Below are positions 1-6,055 of a stretch of DNA of 6,539 nt, piece after piece (the first letter of the stretch is position 1; every line of letters begins with the position of its first letter). The DNA lies in NCBI GenBank assembly GCA_003551745.1, contig PUNI01000119.1, forward strand, positions 1-6,539, written 5' to 3'. The stretch comes from Paracoccaceae bacterium. Lineage in GTDB: Bacteria; Pseudomonadota; Alphaproteobacteria; Rhodobacterales; Rhodobacteraceae. The translations under genes were made by a program, and so were the position numbers. The notes beneath the pieces were generated by a model. It did not search any database. It worked only from the letters and a program-made list of their open reading frames with translations, and was not told the DNA's origin.

Positions 1-1058
1 CCGTTGGCCATGGTCAGATGCTCGGCGCGGCGCAGCGGGCCCTGACCCTGCCAGTCGCCGCCGAGCCGCACCCGCCCGCCGTCGCTGCCGCCCGAGGCGT
101 TGATGCGCGCGGGGGCGGCCAGCTCGACGGTCGCGCCCGTGGCCGTGATGTCGCCGCCACGGCCCGGGCCCGTCGCCTCGAGCGTGCCGGCGATCCGGAC
201 GGCGCCGGCGCCGCGGCCGGTGATCTCGATCCGCCCGCCCTCGCCCGCGATCCCGTTGGCCCGGATGGCGCCGGTGGTGTTGATCGCCGCGTCGAGCGCC
301 CGGGACGCCGCACCGGCGGTGATGACGACCTGCCCGTCGGGCGCGTCGATCGTGCCCGAGTGGCGCACGCCGCGCCGCGTGGTCTCTGCATCGCCGTCCA
401 CGGCAAGCTGCATCACCCCGTCGCCGGCGAAATCCAGCGTCGTCGTCCGGCCCGAGGCGAGCACGACCGACCCGCGCCGCGCCACGATCGCGCCGGCGTT
501 CTCGACATTGCCGCCGACCAGCGCCGCGAGCCCGGCATCGCCCACAGTGATGCGCCCGTCGTTGACGACCGCCGCGCCCGGCGCCTCGCCGCCGCCGATC
601 CGCAGCCGGCCGGTGTTCTGGAACCGCTCCGCATCCACGCGCTGGCTGGTGGCGACCATGCCGCCCACATCGACGCGCGCACTGCCCGAGAAGATCACGC
701 CGGCGGTGTTCTGGATGATCACCGTCCCCGGCGCCTCGATCGCGCCCTGGATCACGCTGCGCCCGCTTGGCGCCACCCGGTTCAGCGTCGCCGAGGATCT
801 GCCCGGCTGGTCGAAGATCACGCTGTGGTCGCGGCCGACGTCGAACCCCTGCCAGTCGATCACGGCGCGGTTGGAACTCTGGCGGATCGTCGTGCGTCCC
901 TCGCCGCCCGAGATCGTGGCGCTGCCCCGGGCCACGTTCCCGCCCGTCGGGCCGTCGGCCGCCGCCGGTGCGACCGCCAGCGCTGCAGCGCAACAGCCGA
1001 CGAGGAGCGCGGCACGCAGGAGGCGCCCGGGGGCGGCGGACGGGCTGGGACGAAGCAT
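1..1058 (-). CDS. Filamentous haemagglutinin-like exoprotein, TpsA type (N-terminal part; 3' end outside window)
   Basis: The visible 352 codons start with a signal peptide: an Arg-containing n-region, a hydrophobic stretch at about residues 14-33 and a likely cleavage after the Ala run near 32-35. Residues about 36-150 match the secretion (TPS/haemagglutination activity) domain: TTIRQSSNRAVIDWQGFDVG (56-75), a TLNRV strand (91-95) and VDVGGMVATSQ (129-139). Gly-rich repeats follow, such as DGQVVITAG (241-249) and INASGGSDGGRVRLGGDWQG (319-338), typical of a right-handed beta-helix exoprotein. By family knowledge, such proteins cross the outer membrane through a TpsB/Omp85-type pore and act as adhesins or surface exoproteins; no TpsB gene is in the window. 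The ATG at 1058 is preceded by a GAAAGG ribosome site seven bases away. The canonical NPNG motif reads NTAG (117-120). The family call is firm; the specific role is unknown. No stop is reached before the left edge. Confidence 0.88.
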   Translation of the reverse strand, partial: MLRPSPSAAPGRLLRAALLVGCCAAALAVAPAAADGPTGGNVARGSATISGGEGRTTIRQSSNRAVIDWQGFDVGRDHSVIFDQPGRSSATLNRVAPSGRSVIQGAIEAPGTVIIQNTAGVIFSGSARVDVGGMVATSQRVDAERFQNTGRLRIGGGEAPGAAVVNDGRITVGDAGLAALVGGNVENAGAIVARRGSVVLASGRTTTLDFAGDGVMQLAVDGDAETTRRGVRHSGTIDAPDGQVVITAGAASRALDAAINTTGAIRANGIAGEGGRIEITGRGAGAVRIAGTLEATGPGRGGDITATGATVELAAPARINASGGSDGGRVRLGGDWQGQGPLRRAEHLTMAN

Positions 1059-1092
1059 CTCGACGCCTTTCGCGAAAATTACATGCAAATCT

Positions 1093-1121
1093 TCCGTAAT
1101 GGGAAGCTCCCAATCCGTCAA
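1093..1121 (-). promoter_or_regulatory. Possible promoter and hairpin for the exoprotein gene
   Basis: On the minus strand TTGACG (1121-1116) is a good -35 match. At 17 bases spacing lies TACGGA (1098-1093), a poor -10 match. Between them is a 5-bp inverted repeat, TGGGA-AGC-TCCCA (1100-1112), in a place where a repressor could bind. A better-looking -10 hexamer, TGTAAT (1083-1078), lacks a matching -35 and would leave a very short leader. The surrounding 1070-1125 is clearly AT-richer than the rest of the window, which fits a promoter region. Suggestive only. Confidence 0.3.
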
Positions 1122-1282
1122 AGCGCATCGCGCCGCAGGATTAACGACCGGAACAGGGCTGTGGCCACGGTGCCGCGCCGCGCCTCCGTGATCCCGCCGC
1201 TTCGTACGCATTCGAGGCATTTCGTCGCTCCGCCTTAGTGCCGCGGTAACGGCCCTCCGCCAGCCTCGCTCCCGGGTGACGT

Positions 1283-1297
1283 CCTGCCGCAGGCAGG
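1283..1297 (+). promoter_or_regulatory. Perfect 6-bp inverted repeat in the leader of the protease gene
   Basis: CCTGCC-GCA-GGCAGG forms a perfect 6-bp stem with a 3-base loop, ending 22 bases before the ATG at 1320 and just before the AAGGGG ribosome site. No T-run follows, so it is not an intrinsic terminator. It could be an operator or a leader hairpin, or chance in very GC-rich DNA. The rest of 1059-1319 shows no gene that I can support. Confidence 0.25.
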
Positions 1298-1319
1298 GCG
1301 CGGGAAGGGGAAAAATACC

Positions 1320-2069
1320 ATGATCTACCGGCGAGAGGCCGGCGACAGGGGCATGGCCCCGTGTCCCGTCCGGCGTGGGCTTCTGGCGTTGGCGGCCGGG
1401 GCGGTCGCGACGGCTGTCTTGCCCTGGCCCGAAGCCGGGGCGCGCGCGGCCGGTCGGCCGCTCGACCATCTGGCGGCGGTGGTGAACGGGCGCGTCGTGG
1501 GCTCGGCCTTCCTGCTCGCGCCCGATGTGGCGGTGACCAATGCCCATGTGGTGGCCGGGGTGCGCCGGGGCGCGAGCGTCACCCTGATCGCCGGCCCCGG
1601 GCGGCGGGCGGCCCGCGCGCGCCTCTTGGCGATCAGCCGGCGCATGGATCTCGCGGTTCTCGCCGCACCGCCGGGCCTGCTCCAGCCGGTTCCCCGGCAG
1701 GACGCGCCGCGGCGGCCGGGGCTCGCCGTGCGCGCGGCCGGGGTCGACGCCCGCTTCGGGCTCGGGCCGAGCCTCGAGTTGTCCGGCGCTGTCGCGGCCG
1801 TCGACAGCCACCTGCCGCGCTATGGGCCGGGCTCGATCGTCCGCCTTCCCGGGGTGCGCCTCGGTTTCTCCGGTGGCCCGGTGCTCGATGCCCGCGGCCA
1901 CCTCGTGGGAATGGTCACAGCGATCCGCGCCGCGACGGGAGCCTCCGCCACCGCGTCGGGTCGCACGGCCTTCGCGCCCCTGCGCGCGGCCGTGGCGACC
2001 GAGGCCTTCGTCCTAGGCGCCGCGGACCTGCGGCGCGAGGCTGCGCGTCTCGTCGCCACCGCCTCGTGA
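1320..2069 (+). CDS. Exported trypsin-like serine protease (S1 family, Trypsin_2 type)
   Basis: This 249-residue protein is a compact chymotrypsin-fold protease. The triad is visible: His76 in VTNAHVV, Asp110 in RRMDLAVL and Ser184 in LGFSGGPVLD. A small residue is usual where GNSGGP has Asn; Phe here (GFSGGP) occurs in other bacterial members, so activity is likely. The N-terminus is an export signal with twin arginines (residues 18-19, VRRGLLALAAGA) and a hydrophobic stretch to about 34, then an Ala-rich cleavage region near 40-45; the RRxLL pattern makes Tat export possible, Sec equally so. There is no PDZ domain, unlike DegP/HtrA. The ATG at 1320 has AAGGGG nine bases upstream. Met12 (1353) is an alternative start that would give a more standard signal peptide. 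The gene is divergent from the exoprotein gene, so processing of that protein is conceivable but unproven. Substrate unknown. Confidence 0.85.
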   Translation: MIYRREAGDRGMAPCPVRRGLLALAAGAVATAVLPWPEAGARAAGRPLDHLAAVVNGRVVGSAFLLAPDVAVTNAHVVAGVRRGASVTLIAGPGRRAARARLLAISRRMDLAVLAAPPGLLQPVPRQDAPRRPGLAVRAAGVDARFGLGPSLELSGAVAAVDSHLPRYGPGSIVRLPGVRLGFSGGPVLDARGHLVGMVTAIRAATGASATASGRTAFAPLRAAVATEAFVLGAADLRREAARLVATAS

Positions 2070-2162
2070 GCGCGAAGCCCCCTGCTCTGTGAACGGCCGG
2101 GATTCCCAAAGCGATGAGCTTGTCGATCCAGTGCGGCTCGTGCAAGGCAGTACGCGCAACCT

Positions 2163-2178
2163 CCCGGATCAGTCCGGG
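2163..2178 (+). promoter_or_regulatory. Perfect 6-bp inverted repeat upstream of the YbaY/NlpE gene
   Basis: CCCGGA-TCAG-TCCGGG is a perfect 6-bp stem with a 4-base loop, ending 26 bases before the ATG at 2205. It is not followed by a T-run, so a terminator for the protease gene is unlikely; an operator or leader hairpin is possible. The remainder of 2070-2204 holds no gene that I can support. Confidence 0.25.
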
Positions 2179-2204
2179 TCACGCGAGACGGGGATGGGCA
2201 AACG

Positions 2205-3230
2205 ATGAGACGCATCGGGCTCGGCGGGCTGCTTGCACTGGCTCTGGCGGGGGCCGGCATGGCGGAGACGCTGCAGGGAAGCGCGCTCCTGCGCGAACGG
2301 ATGGCCCTGCCCGACGGGCTGACCTTCGAGGCGGTCATCGAGGACATCTCGCGGGCCGGCGCCCCGGCCCGCAGGCTGGCCGGCACCCGCTTCCAGACGA
2401 CCGGACAGCCGCCCTTTGCCTTCGAGATCGCCTATGACCGCGCGGCGCTGCAACCGCAGGCCCGCTATGCCCTGCGCGCCACGCTGCACCGCGACGGCCG
2501 GCTGTTCGCGACGACAGACACCGTGCATCCCGTGCTGGAGGACGGCGTTGCGGACCCGGTGGAGGTGGTGATGCGGCTCGTCGCGGCGCCGGAGCCCCGG
2601 CCATTGCCGGCGCATGGGCTCGATCTGCCGGCGAGCTTTCGCGGCACGCTGCCCTGTGCCGATTGCGCGGGCATCCGCCATCACCTCGATCTTTGGCCCG
2701 ACGAGGTCTACCAGCTCAGTCGGGAGTGGCTGGGCCGCGCCGACGGCATGCTGCGGCGTGACGAGATCGGCCGATGGTCTTCCGATCCCGCCAGCGGCGC
2801 GATCGTGCTCCATGGCGCCGCCGAGATGCCGCTCCTCTGGCAGGTGGTCGCGCCCGACCGGCTGCGCAAGATGGACATGCCCGGCGCACCCGTCGTCCCG
2901 GAACCCGACCACGACCTCACGAGCGACGGTGTGTTCGCCCCCACCGATCTTGAGCGCCTGTTCCTGGCGGGCGAGATCCGGATCGGACCCCACGGACCGG
3001 AATTGCGCGAGTGTATCACCGGCCGCCTGCTGCGCATCGACATGAGCGAGGACGATGCCGACCTTGCGGCCGCCGTCGAAGCGGCCATCGCCGGTCCGGA
3101 GACCCCGGTCCTCGCGACCATGGAGGGCCGGATCACGCATCCGCCCCCGGCGGCGGTGCCCCAAATCCCGCATCTGACGGTGCTCCGGTTCAATGCGGCG
3201 CATCCCGGCGAGGCCTGTCCGCGCCCGTAG
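2205..3230 (+). CDS. Periplasmic YbaY-domain / NlpE N-terminal-domain protein, apparently truncated
   Basis: The 341-residue product has a Sec signal peptide (residues 1-20, cleavage at AGMA-E). Residues about 22-127 resemble the YbaY/YscW-type beta-sandwich: LQGSALLRERMALPDG at the start, then FEIAYDRAALQPQARYALRA. Residues about 139-235 resemble the NlpE/CutF N-terminal domain, with the CADC motif (Cys151, Cys154) in FRGTLPCADCAGIRHHLDLW, followed by the typical YQLSREW and later LRKMDMPG segments. Residues about 240-335 carry a segment around TGRLLRIDMSEDDADLAAA and end near LRFNAAHPGEACPRP. In E. coli NlpE is an outer-membrane lipoprotein tied to copper tolerance and Cpx envelope-stress signalling; here no lipobox cysteine is present, so the protein should be soluble in the periplasm. 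Homologues I recall continue into a META/HslJ domain, and a decayed copy lies just after the TAG stop. The ATG is preceded by a GGGGATGGG purine stretch. Envelope-stress or metal function is inferred only. Confidence 0.78.
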   Translation: MRRIGLGGLLALALAGAGMAETLQGSALLRERMALPDGLTFEAVIEDISRAGAPARRLAGTRFQTTGQPPFAFEIAYDRAALQPQARYALRATLHRDGRLFATTDTVHPVLEDGVADPVEVVMRLVAAPEPRPLPAHGLDLPASFRGTLPCADCAGIRHHLDLWPDEVYQLSREWLGRADGMLRRDEIGRWSSDPASGAIVLHGAAEMPLLWQVVAPDRLRKMDMPGAPVVPEPDHDLTSDGVFAPTDLERLFLAGEIRIGPHGPELRECITGRLLRIDMSEDDADLAAAVEAAIAGPETPVLATMEGRITHPPPAAVPQIPHLTVLRFNAAHPGEACPRP

Positions 3231-3562
3231 TCCAAGGCCCATCTCGCCAATACCTGCCCGCGCATCGACCGGCTGATGGGCGAGGCCCCGCCAGGGCTGC
3301 CGAACCGGCGCGAACCGCTGATCCTGCGCAGCGCCCCCGGCCGCTTCGTCGCCACCGTCGGCTGCACCTGCCTTCCCGGCACCTGTGTTGTCGCCAGTCA
3401 GGCCGTGACGACGGCGCCCGGTGCAGCGTCGCGCATGGCCTGCCCGCCGCCGCCGGACCAGGCCGCGCGACGCCTGCGCGCGATGCTGGACGCCACGCGC
3501 CGCTCCCACGATCGCTGGCGGTGCAGTCTTGGCTCGCCCGGCTCCTTGCCGCAGGCTGGTAA
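3231..3562 (+). pseudogene. Decayed META/HslJ-like C-terminal domain of the preceding gene
   Basis: Reading on in the same frame past the TAG at 3228-3230 gives recognisable META/HslJ signatures: AHLANT then CPRIDRLMGEA where NTYWRI is usual, NRREPLILR, GRFVATVGC (Cys codon at 3363-3365) where GCN usually continues, and SRMACPPPPD (Met codon at 3435) followed by a helix-like RRLRAMLDATRR. After RW (3513-3518) the family pattern is lost in this frame, but LARLLAAGW-stop appears in the frame two bases on, ending at TAA 3560-3562. It resembles the LARLEAVYL-type end of the domain. There are thus at least two lesions, a nonsense codon and a frame change with a probable small deletion near 3520-3535, plus replacement of conserved residues. 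The remnant ends 17 bases before the convergent poxB stop. It is unlikely to be translated; readthrough of the TAG cannot be excluded. Confidence 0.65.
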
Positions 3563-3579
3563 GGCGCAGGGCCGTTATG

Positions 3580-5298
3580 TCAGCGGAAGATGTTGGAGCG
3601 GCCGAGTTCGAGGAGCTCGTCGCCGCGGCCGTTGAGGATCGCCTGCAGGGTGTAGAGCGCGAAGCCCTTGGCCTGCTCGATCCCGACGGCGGGTGGCATC
3701 GACAGTTCCTGGCGGTTGGACAGCACGTCCACGAGTGCCGGGCCGTCATGGGCGAAGGCCTGTCGCAGCGCGCCCTCCAGATCCTCCGAGCTTTCGACCC
3801 GGATCCCCAGCAGGCCGATGGCCGAGGCGACCCGGGCGAAGTCGGGGTTCCGCAGGCTGACGTTTTCGGGCAGGTAGCCCGCGGCCTTCTGCTCCATCTC
3901 GACGAAACCCAGCGTGCCGTTGTTCAGGACAACGATCTTGATCGGCAGCTTCAGCTGCACCGTCGTCATCAGATCGCCGAACAGCATCGCGATACCGCCG
4001 TCACCGGACATGGAGATCACCTGCCGGCCGGGAAAGGCCGCCTGCGCGCCGAGAGCCTGGGGCATGGCATTGGCCATGGAGCCGTGATTGAACGATCCCA
4101 GCAGCCGGCGCTTGCCGTTGGTCTTCAGATAGCGGGCGGCCCAGATCGTGGGCGTGCCCACATCCACGGTGAAGATGGCATCGTCGTCGGCAAGCTGGTC
4201 GACCATGCGCGAGACGTATTGCGGATGCAGCGGCTCGCCGGCTTTGCGCGGGGTGGCGAGGTCATCCAGCTCGCGGCGGGCATGAGCGTAATGCTTGCGC
4301 GCCTTTTCCAGGAACCCCGCGCTGCGCTCGGCGCGCAGGAGCGGCGGGATCGCTTCGGCGAACTCGGCCACATCGGCCTCGATGCCCAGAGTGAGGCTGA
4401 CCCGCTTGCCGAGCTGCCCGCCGATCCTGTCCACCTGGATGACCCGGGCGGCTTCGGGATAGAAGTGGCGATAGGGGAAATCGGTGCCCAGCATCAGCAG
4501 CGTGTCGCAGTCGCGGATCGCGTGATAGCCCGAGGAAAATCCGATCAGCCCGGTCATGCCGACATCGAAGGGGTTGTCCCATTCCATGTGCTCCTTGCCG
4601 CGCAGCGGATGCACGATGGGGGCCTTCAGCGCATCGGCGAGTGCCACGACCGCATCATGCGCTCCGGCGGTGCCCGCGCCGGCCAGGATCGTGATGCGGT
4701 CGGAGTCGTTGAGGATGCTGGCGGCCTGCTCCAGCTGATCCTTGGCGGGGACGATCCGGGGCCGCGCCGGCGGGGCAAAATGCGGGATCGCCCCTGTGAC
4801 AGGCAGCAGCGACACGTCGCCCGGCAGCACGATGACGGACACCGTGTTGCCGCTGATGGCCGTGCGCAACGCGCGGTGCAGGACGCCCGGCATCTGTTCG
4901 GGCTTGGTGACGAGCTCGCAGAAATCGCTGCATTCGGCGAAGAGCTGGGTGGGATGCGTTTCCTGGAAATAGCCCAGCCCGATCTCGGTCGAGGGAACAT
5001 GCGAGGCGATTGCCAGCACCGGCACGCGATTGCGGTAGCAATCGTAGAGCCCGTTGATCAGGTGCATGTTGCCCGGACCGCAGCTGCCGGCACAGACGGC
5101 CAGCCGCCCGGTGACGGCCGCGTCCGCGCCGGCAGCAAAGGCGCCGGCCTCCTCGTGGCGGACATGCATGAAGGCGATCTTGCCGTTGCGGTGGAGGGCA
5201 TCGCCGAAACTGTTCAGGCTGTCGCCCGTCACGCCCCAGATCCGTTCCACCCCGGCCGCGGCCAGCGTCTCCACGATCAGTCTCGAAATCGTCGTCAC
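3580..5298 (-). CDS. poxB: Pyruvate dehydrogenase (quinone) / pyruvate oxidase PoxB
   Basis: This enzyme decarboxylates pyruvate to acetate and CO2 using thiamine diphosphate and FAD and passes electrons to the membrane quinone pool. The protein is 572 residues, the same length as E. coli PoxB. The N-terminal domain has the conserved catalytic Glu50 in RHEEAGAFAAGADA, and CAGSCGPGNMHLINGLYDC (69-87). GYFQETHP (109-116) follows. The middle FAD-binding domain includes ILAGAGTAGAHDAV (214-227). The C-terminal domain holds the TPP/Mg motif SGDGG (431-435) to LNN (458-460), so Asp433 and Asn460 fall at the E. coli metal-ligand numbers. The end, EQAKGFALYTLQAILNGRGD, is the region before the membrane-binding C-terminus, which finishes SNIFR. 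The start is GTG at 5298, with GAAAGGGGA about six bases upstream. It lies 163 bases downstream of lutC on the same strand. Acetolactate synthase-like relatives are excluded by the PoxB-specific SCGPGN and C-terminal sequence. Confidence 0.95.
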   Translation of the reverse strand: MTTISRLIVETLAAAGVERIWGVTGDSLNSFGDALHRNGKIAFMHVRHEEAGAFAAGADAAVTGRLAVCAGSCGPGNMHLINGLYDCYRNRVPVLAIASHVPSTEIGLGYFQETHPTQLFAECSDFCELVTKPEQMPGVLHRALRTAISGNTVSVIVLPGDVSLLPVTGAIPHFAPPARPRIVPAKDQLEQAASILNDSDRITILAGAGTAGAHDAVVALADALKAPIVHPLRGKEHMEWDNPFDVGMTGLIGFSSGYHAIRDCDTLLMLGTDFPYRHFYPEAARVIQVDRIGGQLGKRVSLTLGIEADVAEFAEAIPPLLRAERSAGFLEKARKHYAHARRELDDLATPRKAGEPLHPQYVSRMVDQLADDDAIFTVDVGTPTIWAARYLKTNGKRRLLGSFNHGSMANAMPQALGAQAAFPGRQVISMSGDGGIAMLFGDLMTTVQLKLPIKIVVLNNGTLGFVEMEQKAAGYLPENVSLRNPDFARVASAIGLLGIRVESSEDLEGALRQAFAHDGPALVDVLSNRQELSMPPAVGIEQAKGFALYTLQAILNGRGDELLELGRSNIFR

Positions 5299-5461
5299 AA
5301 CGCGTCCCCTTTCAATGTCCTGTTCCCGCGCAGGTCAGGCTTCTGTGGCCCCCTGCCTTGGTCTCCGATTGCCGGCCCGCAGACACCGCACGGGTCTGCT
5401 CCTGGCTTGTGCCGTCCGCTTCGGCAGCTCCCCGCGCCTCACGGCCCGCCCCTCTACCGTC
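5299..5461 (-). other. lutC-poxB intergenic spacer
   Basis: This 163-base gap contains the poxB ribosome site (GAAAGGGGA, about 5312-5304) but no clear -35/-10 pair or T-tailed terminator. An imperfect hairpin, AGAC-A-CC-GCAC-GG-GTCT, sits at 5381-5397, and a short GCCG/CGGC repeat lies closer to lutC. The spacing allows poxB either its own promoter or readthrough from lut; the sequence does not decide. Confidence 0.4.
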
Positions 5462-6055
5462 CTAGCGGCGCGCCAGAACCACCGTCAGCGAGCGCACGCC
5501 CTGCGCGCCGTGGATGAGCACGCCTTCGATGTCGGCCGTCGCCGAGGGGCCGGTGTGGAAGGCCAGATAGGCGTGGGCGGCCATCTCGGGGCGGCGGTAG
5601 GCGTCCTGCACCGTCAGCAGGATGTCGGCGGGATCGACCAGGACGACGAGGTGCTGGGCCAGATAGGCCACCGCATTCACCCCCAGCACCGTATCGGGCA
5701 ACGCGACGGTGCCGGTTTCGGCAATCGCGAACAGGGCACGGGTGACGGCCACGTCGATGTCGGCGAGATCGCGCGGATGGCCGATCGCGGCCAGATCGCG
5801 ATTGCCCGCCACCTCGGGCACGGTCGAGGCGATCTGCGTGGCCTCGGGAAACTGCGCGGCCAGAACCTCCTCGGGTTGGCCGTCGAAGACCTTGCCGCCC
5901 ATCGACTTCAGCGTAGCCAGGAAGTGCTCCGTCCGGTCGCCGCCATCGTCGAGCGGAAACTGCGGCAGATCGGGCAGGGGGTGGTCGCCCGCGGGCCGGT
6001 TGCTGCGCAGCGAGCCTAGGATGTGCTCGCGTGCCGACATCGCCGTCTCCGTCAT
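5462..6055 (-). CDS. lutC: Lactate utilisation protein C (LUD-domain, YkgG family)
   Basis: This 197-residue protein is the third subunit of the LutABC cytosolic complex, which oxidises L-lactate to pyruvate with iron-sulfur clusters on its partners; LutC itself has no cluster. The sequence starts MTETAMSAREHILGSLR, typical of LutC, and shows the family signature LFAIAETGTVALPD (108-121; AETGT at 112-116), a DILLTVQDAYRR helix (144-155), and the end TGPSATADIEGVLIHGAQGV (168-187), close to the usual GPSxTADIExxLVxGxHGP. Its ATG (6055-6053) overlaps the lutB TGA (6054-6052) as ATGA, indicating translational coupling, with a GGAGG-type ribosome site inside the lutB 3' end. Met6 (6040) is a less likely start. 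The stop is TAG. Length is within the usual range of about 190-240. Confidence 0.93.
   Translation of the reverse strand: MTETAMSAREHILGSLRSNRPAGDHPLPDLPQFPLDDGGDRTEHFLATLKSMGGKVFDGQPEEVLAAQFPEATQIASTVPEVAGNRDLAAIGHPRDLADIDVAVTRALFAIAETGTVALPDTVLGVNAVAYLAQHLVVLVDPADILLTVQDAYRRPEMAAHAYLAFHTGPSATADIEGVLIHGAQGVRSLTVVLARR

Noticed and set aside
18..1238. Long plus-strand open frames (406 and 363 codons) opposite the exoprotein gene
   Set aside because: They are antisense to a clear signal peptide plus TPS domain and have Arg/Ala/Pro-rich content typical of GC-rich shadow frames.
1862..1885. GFSGGP in place of GNSGGP at the protease active site as a sign of inactivity
   Set aside because: The serine, the oxyanion glycines and the His/Asp residues are all present, and GFSGGP occurs in other bacterial trypsin-like proteases.
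2114..2437. Small plus-strand open frame starting in the 2070-2204 gap (MSLSIQCGSCKAV...)
   Set aside because: Most of it overlaps the YbaY/NlpE gene out of frame, and composition turns Arg/Gly-rich; no ribosome site or homology is visible.
2169..3749. 526-codon minus-strand open frame over the YbaY/NlpE gene
   Set aside because: Low-complexity Arg/Gly/His-rich translation with no family signature; the plus strand has recognisable domains and a signal peptide.
5381..5397. Possible lutBC terminator hairpin
   Set aside because: The stem is short and bulged and no T-run follows on the minus strand.
3421..5517. 698-codon plus-strand open frame over poxB
   Set aside because: It is the antisense shadow of poxB, which matches its family over its whole length; the frame has no recognisable domain and lacks a good ribosome site.
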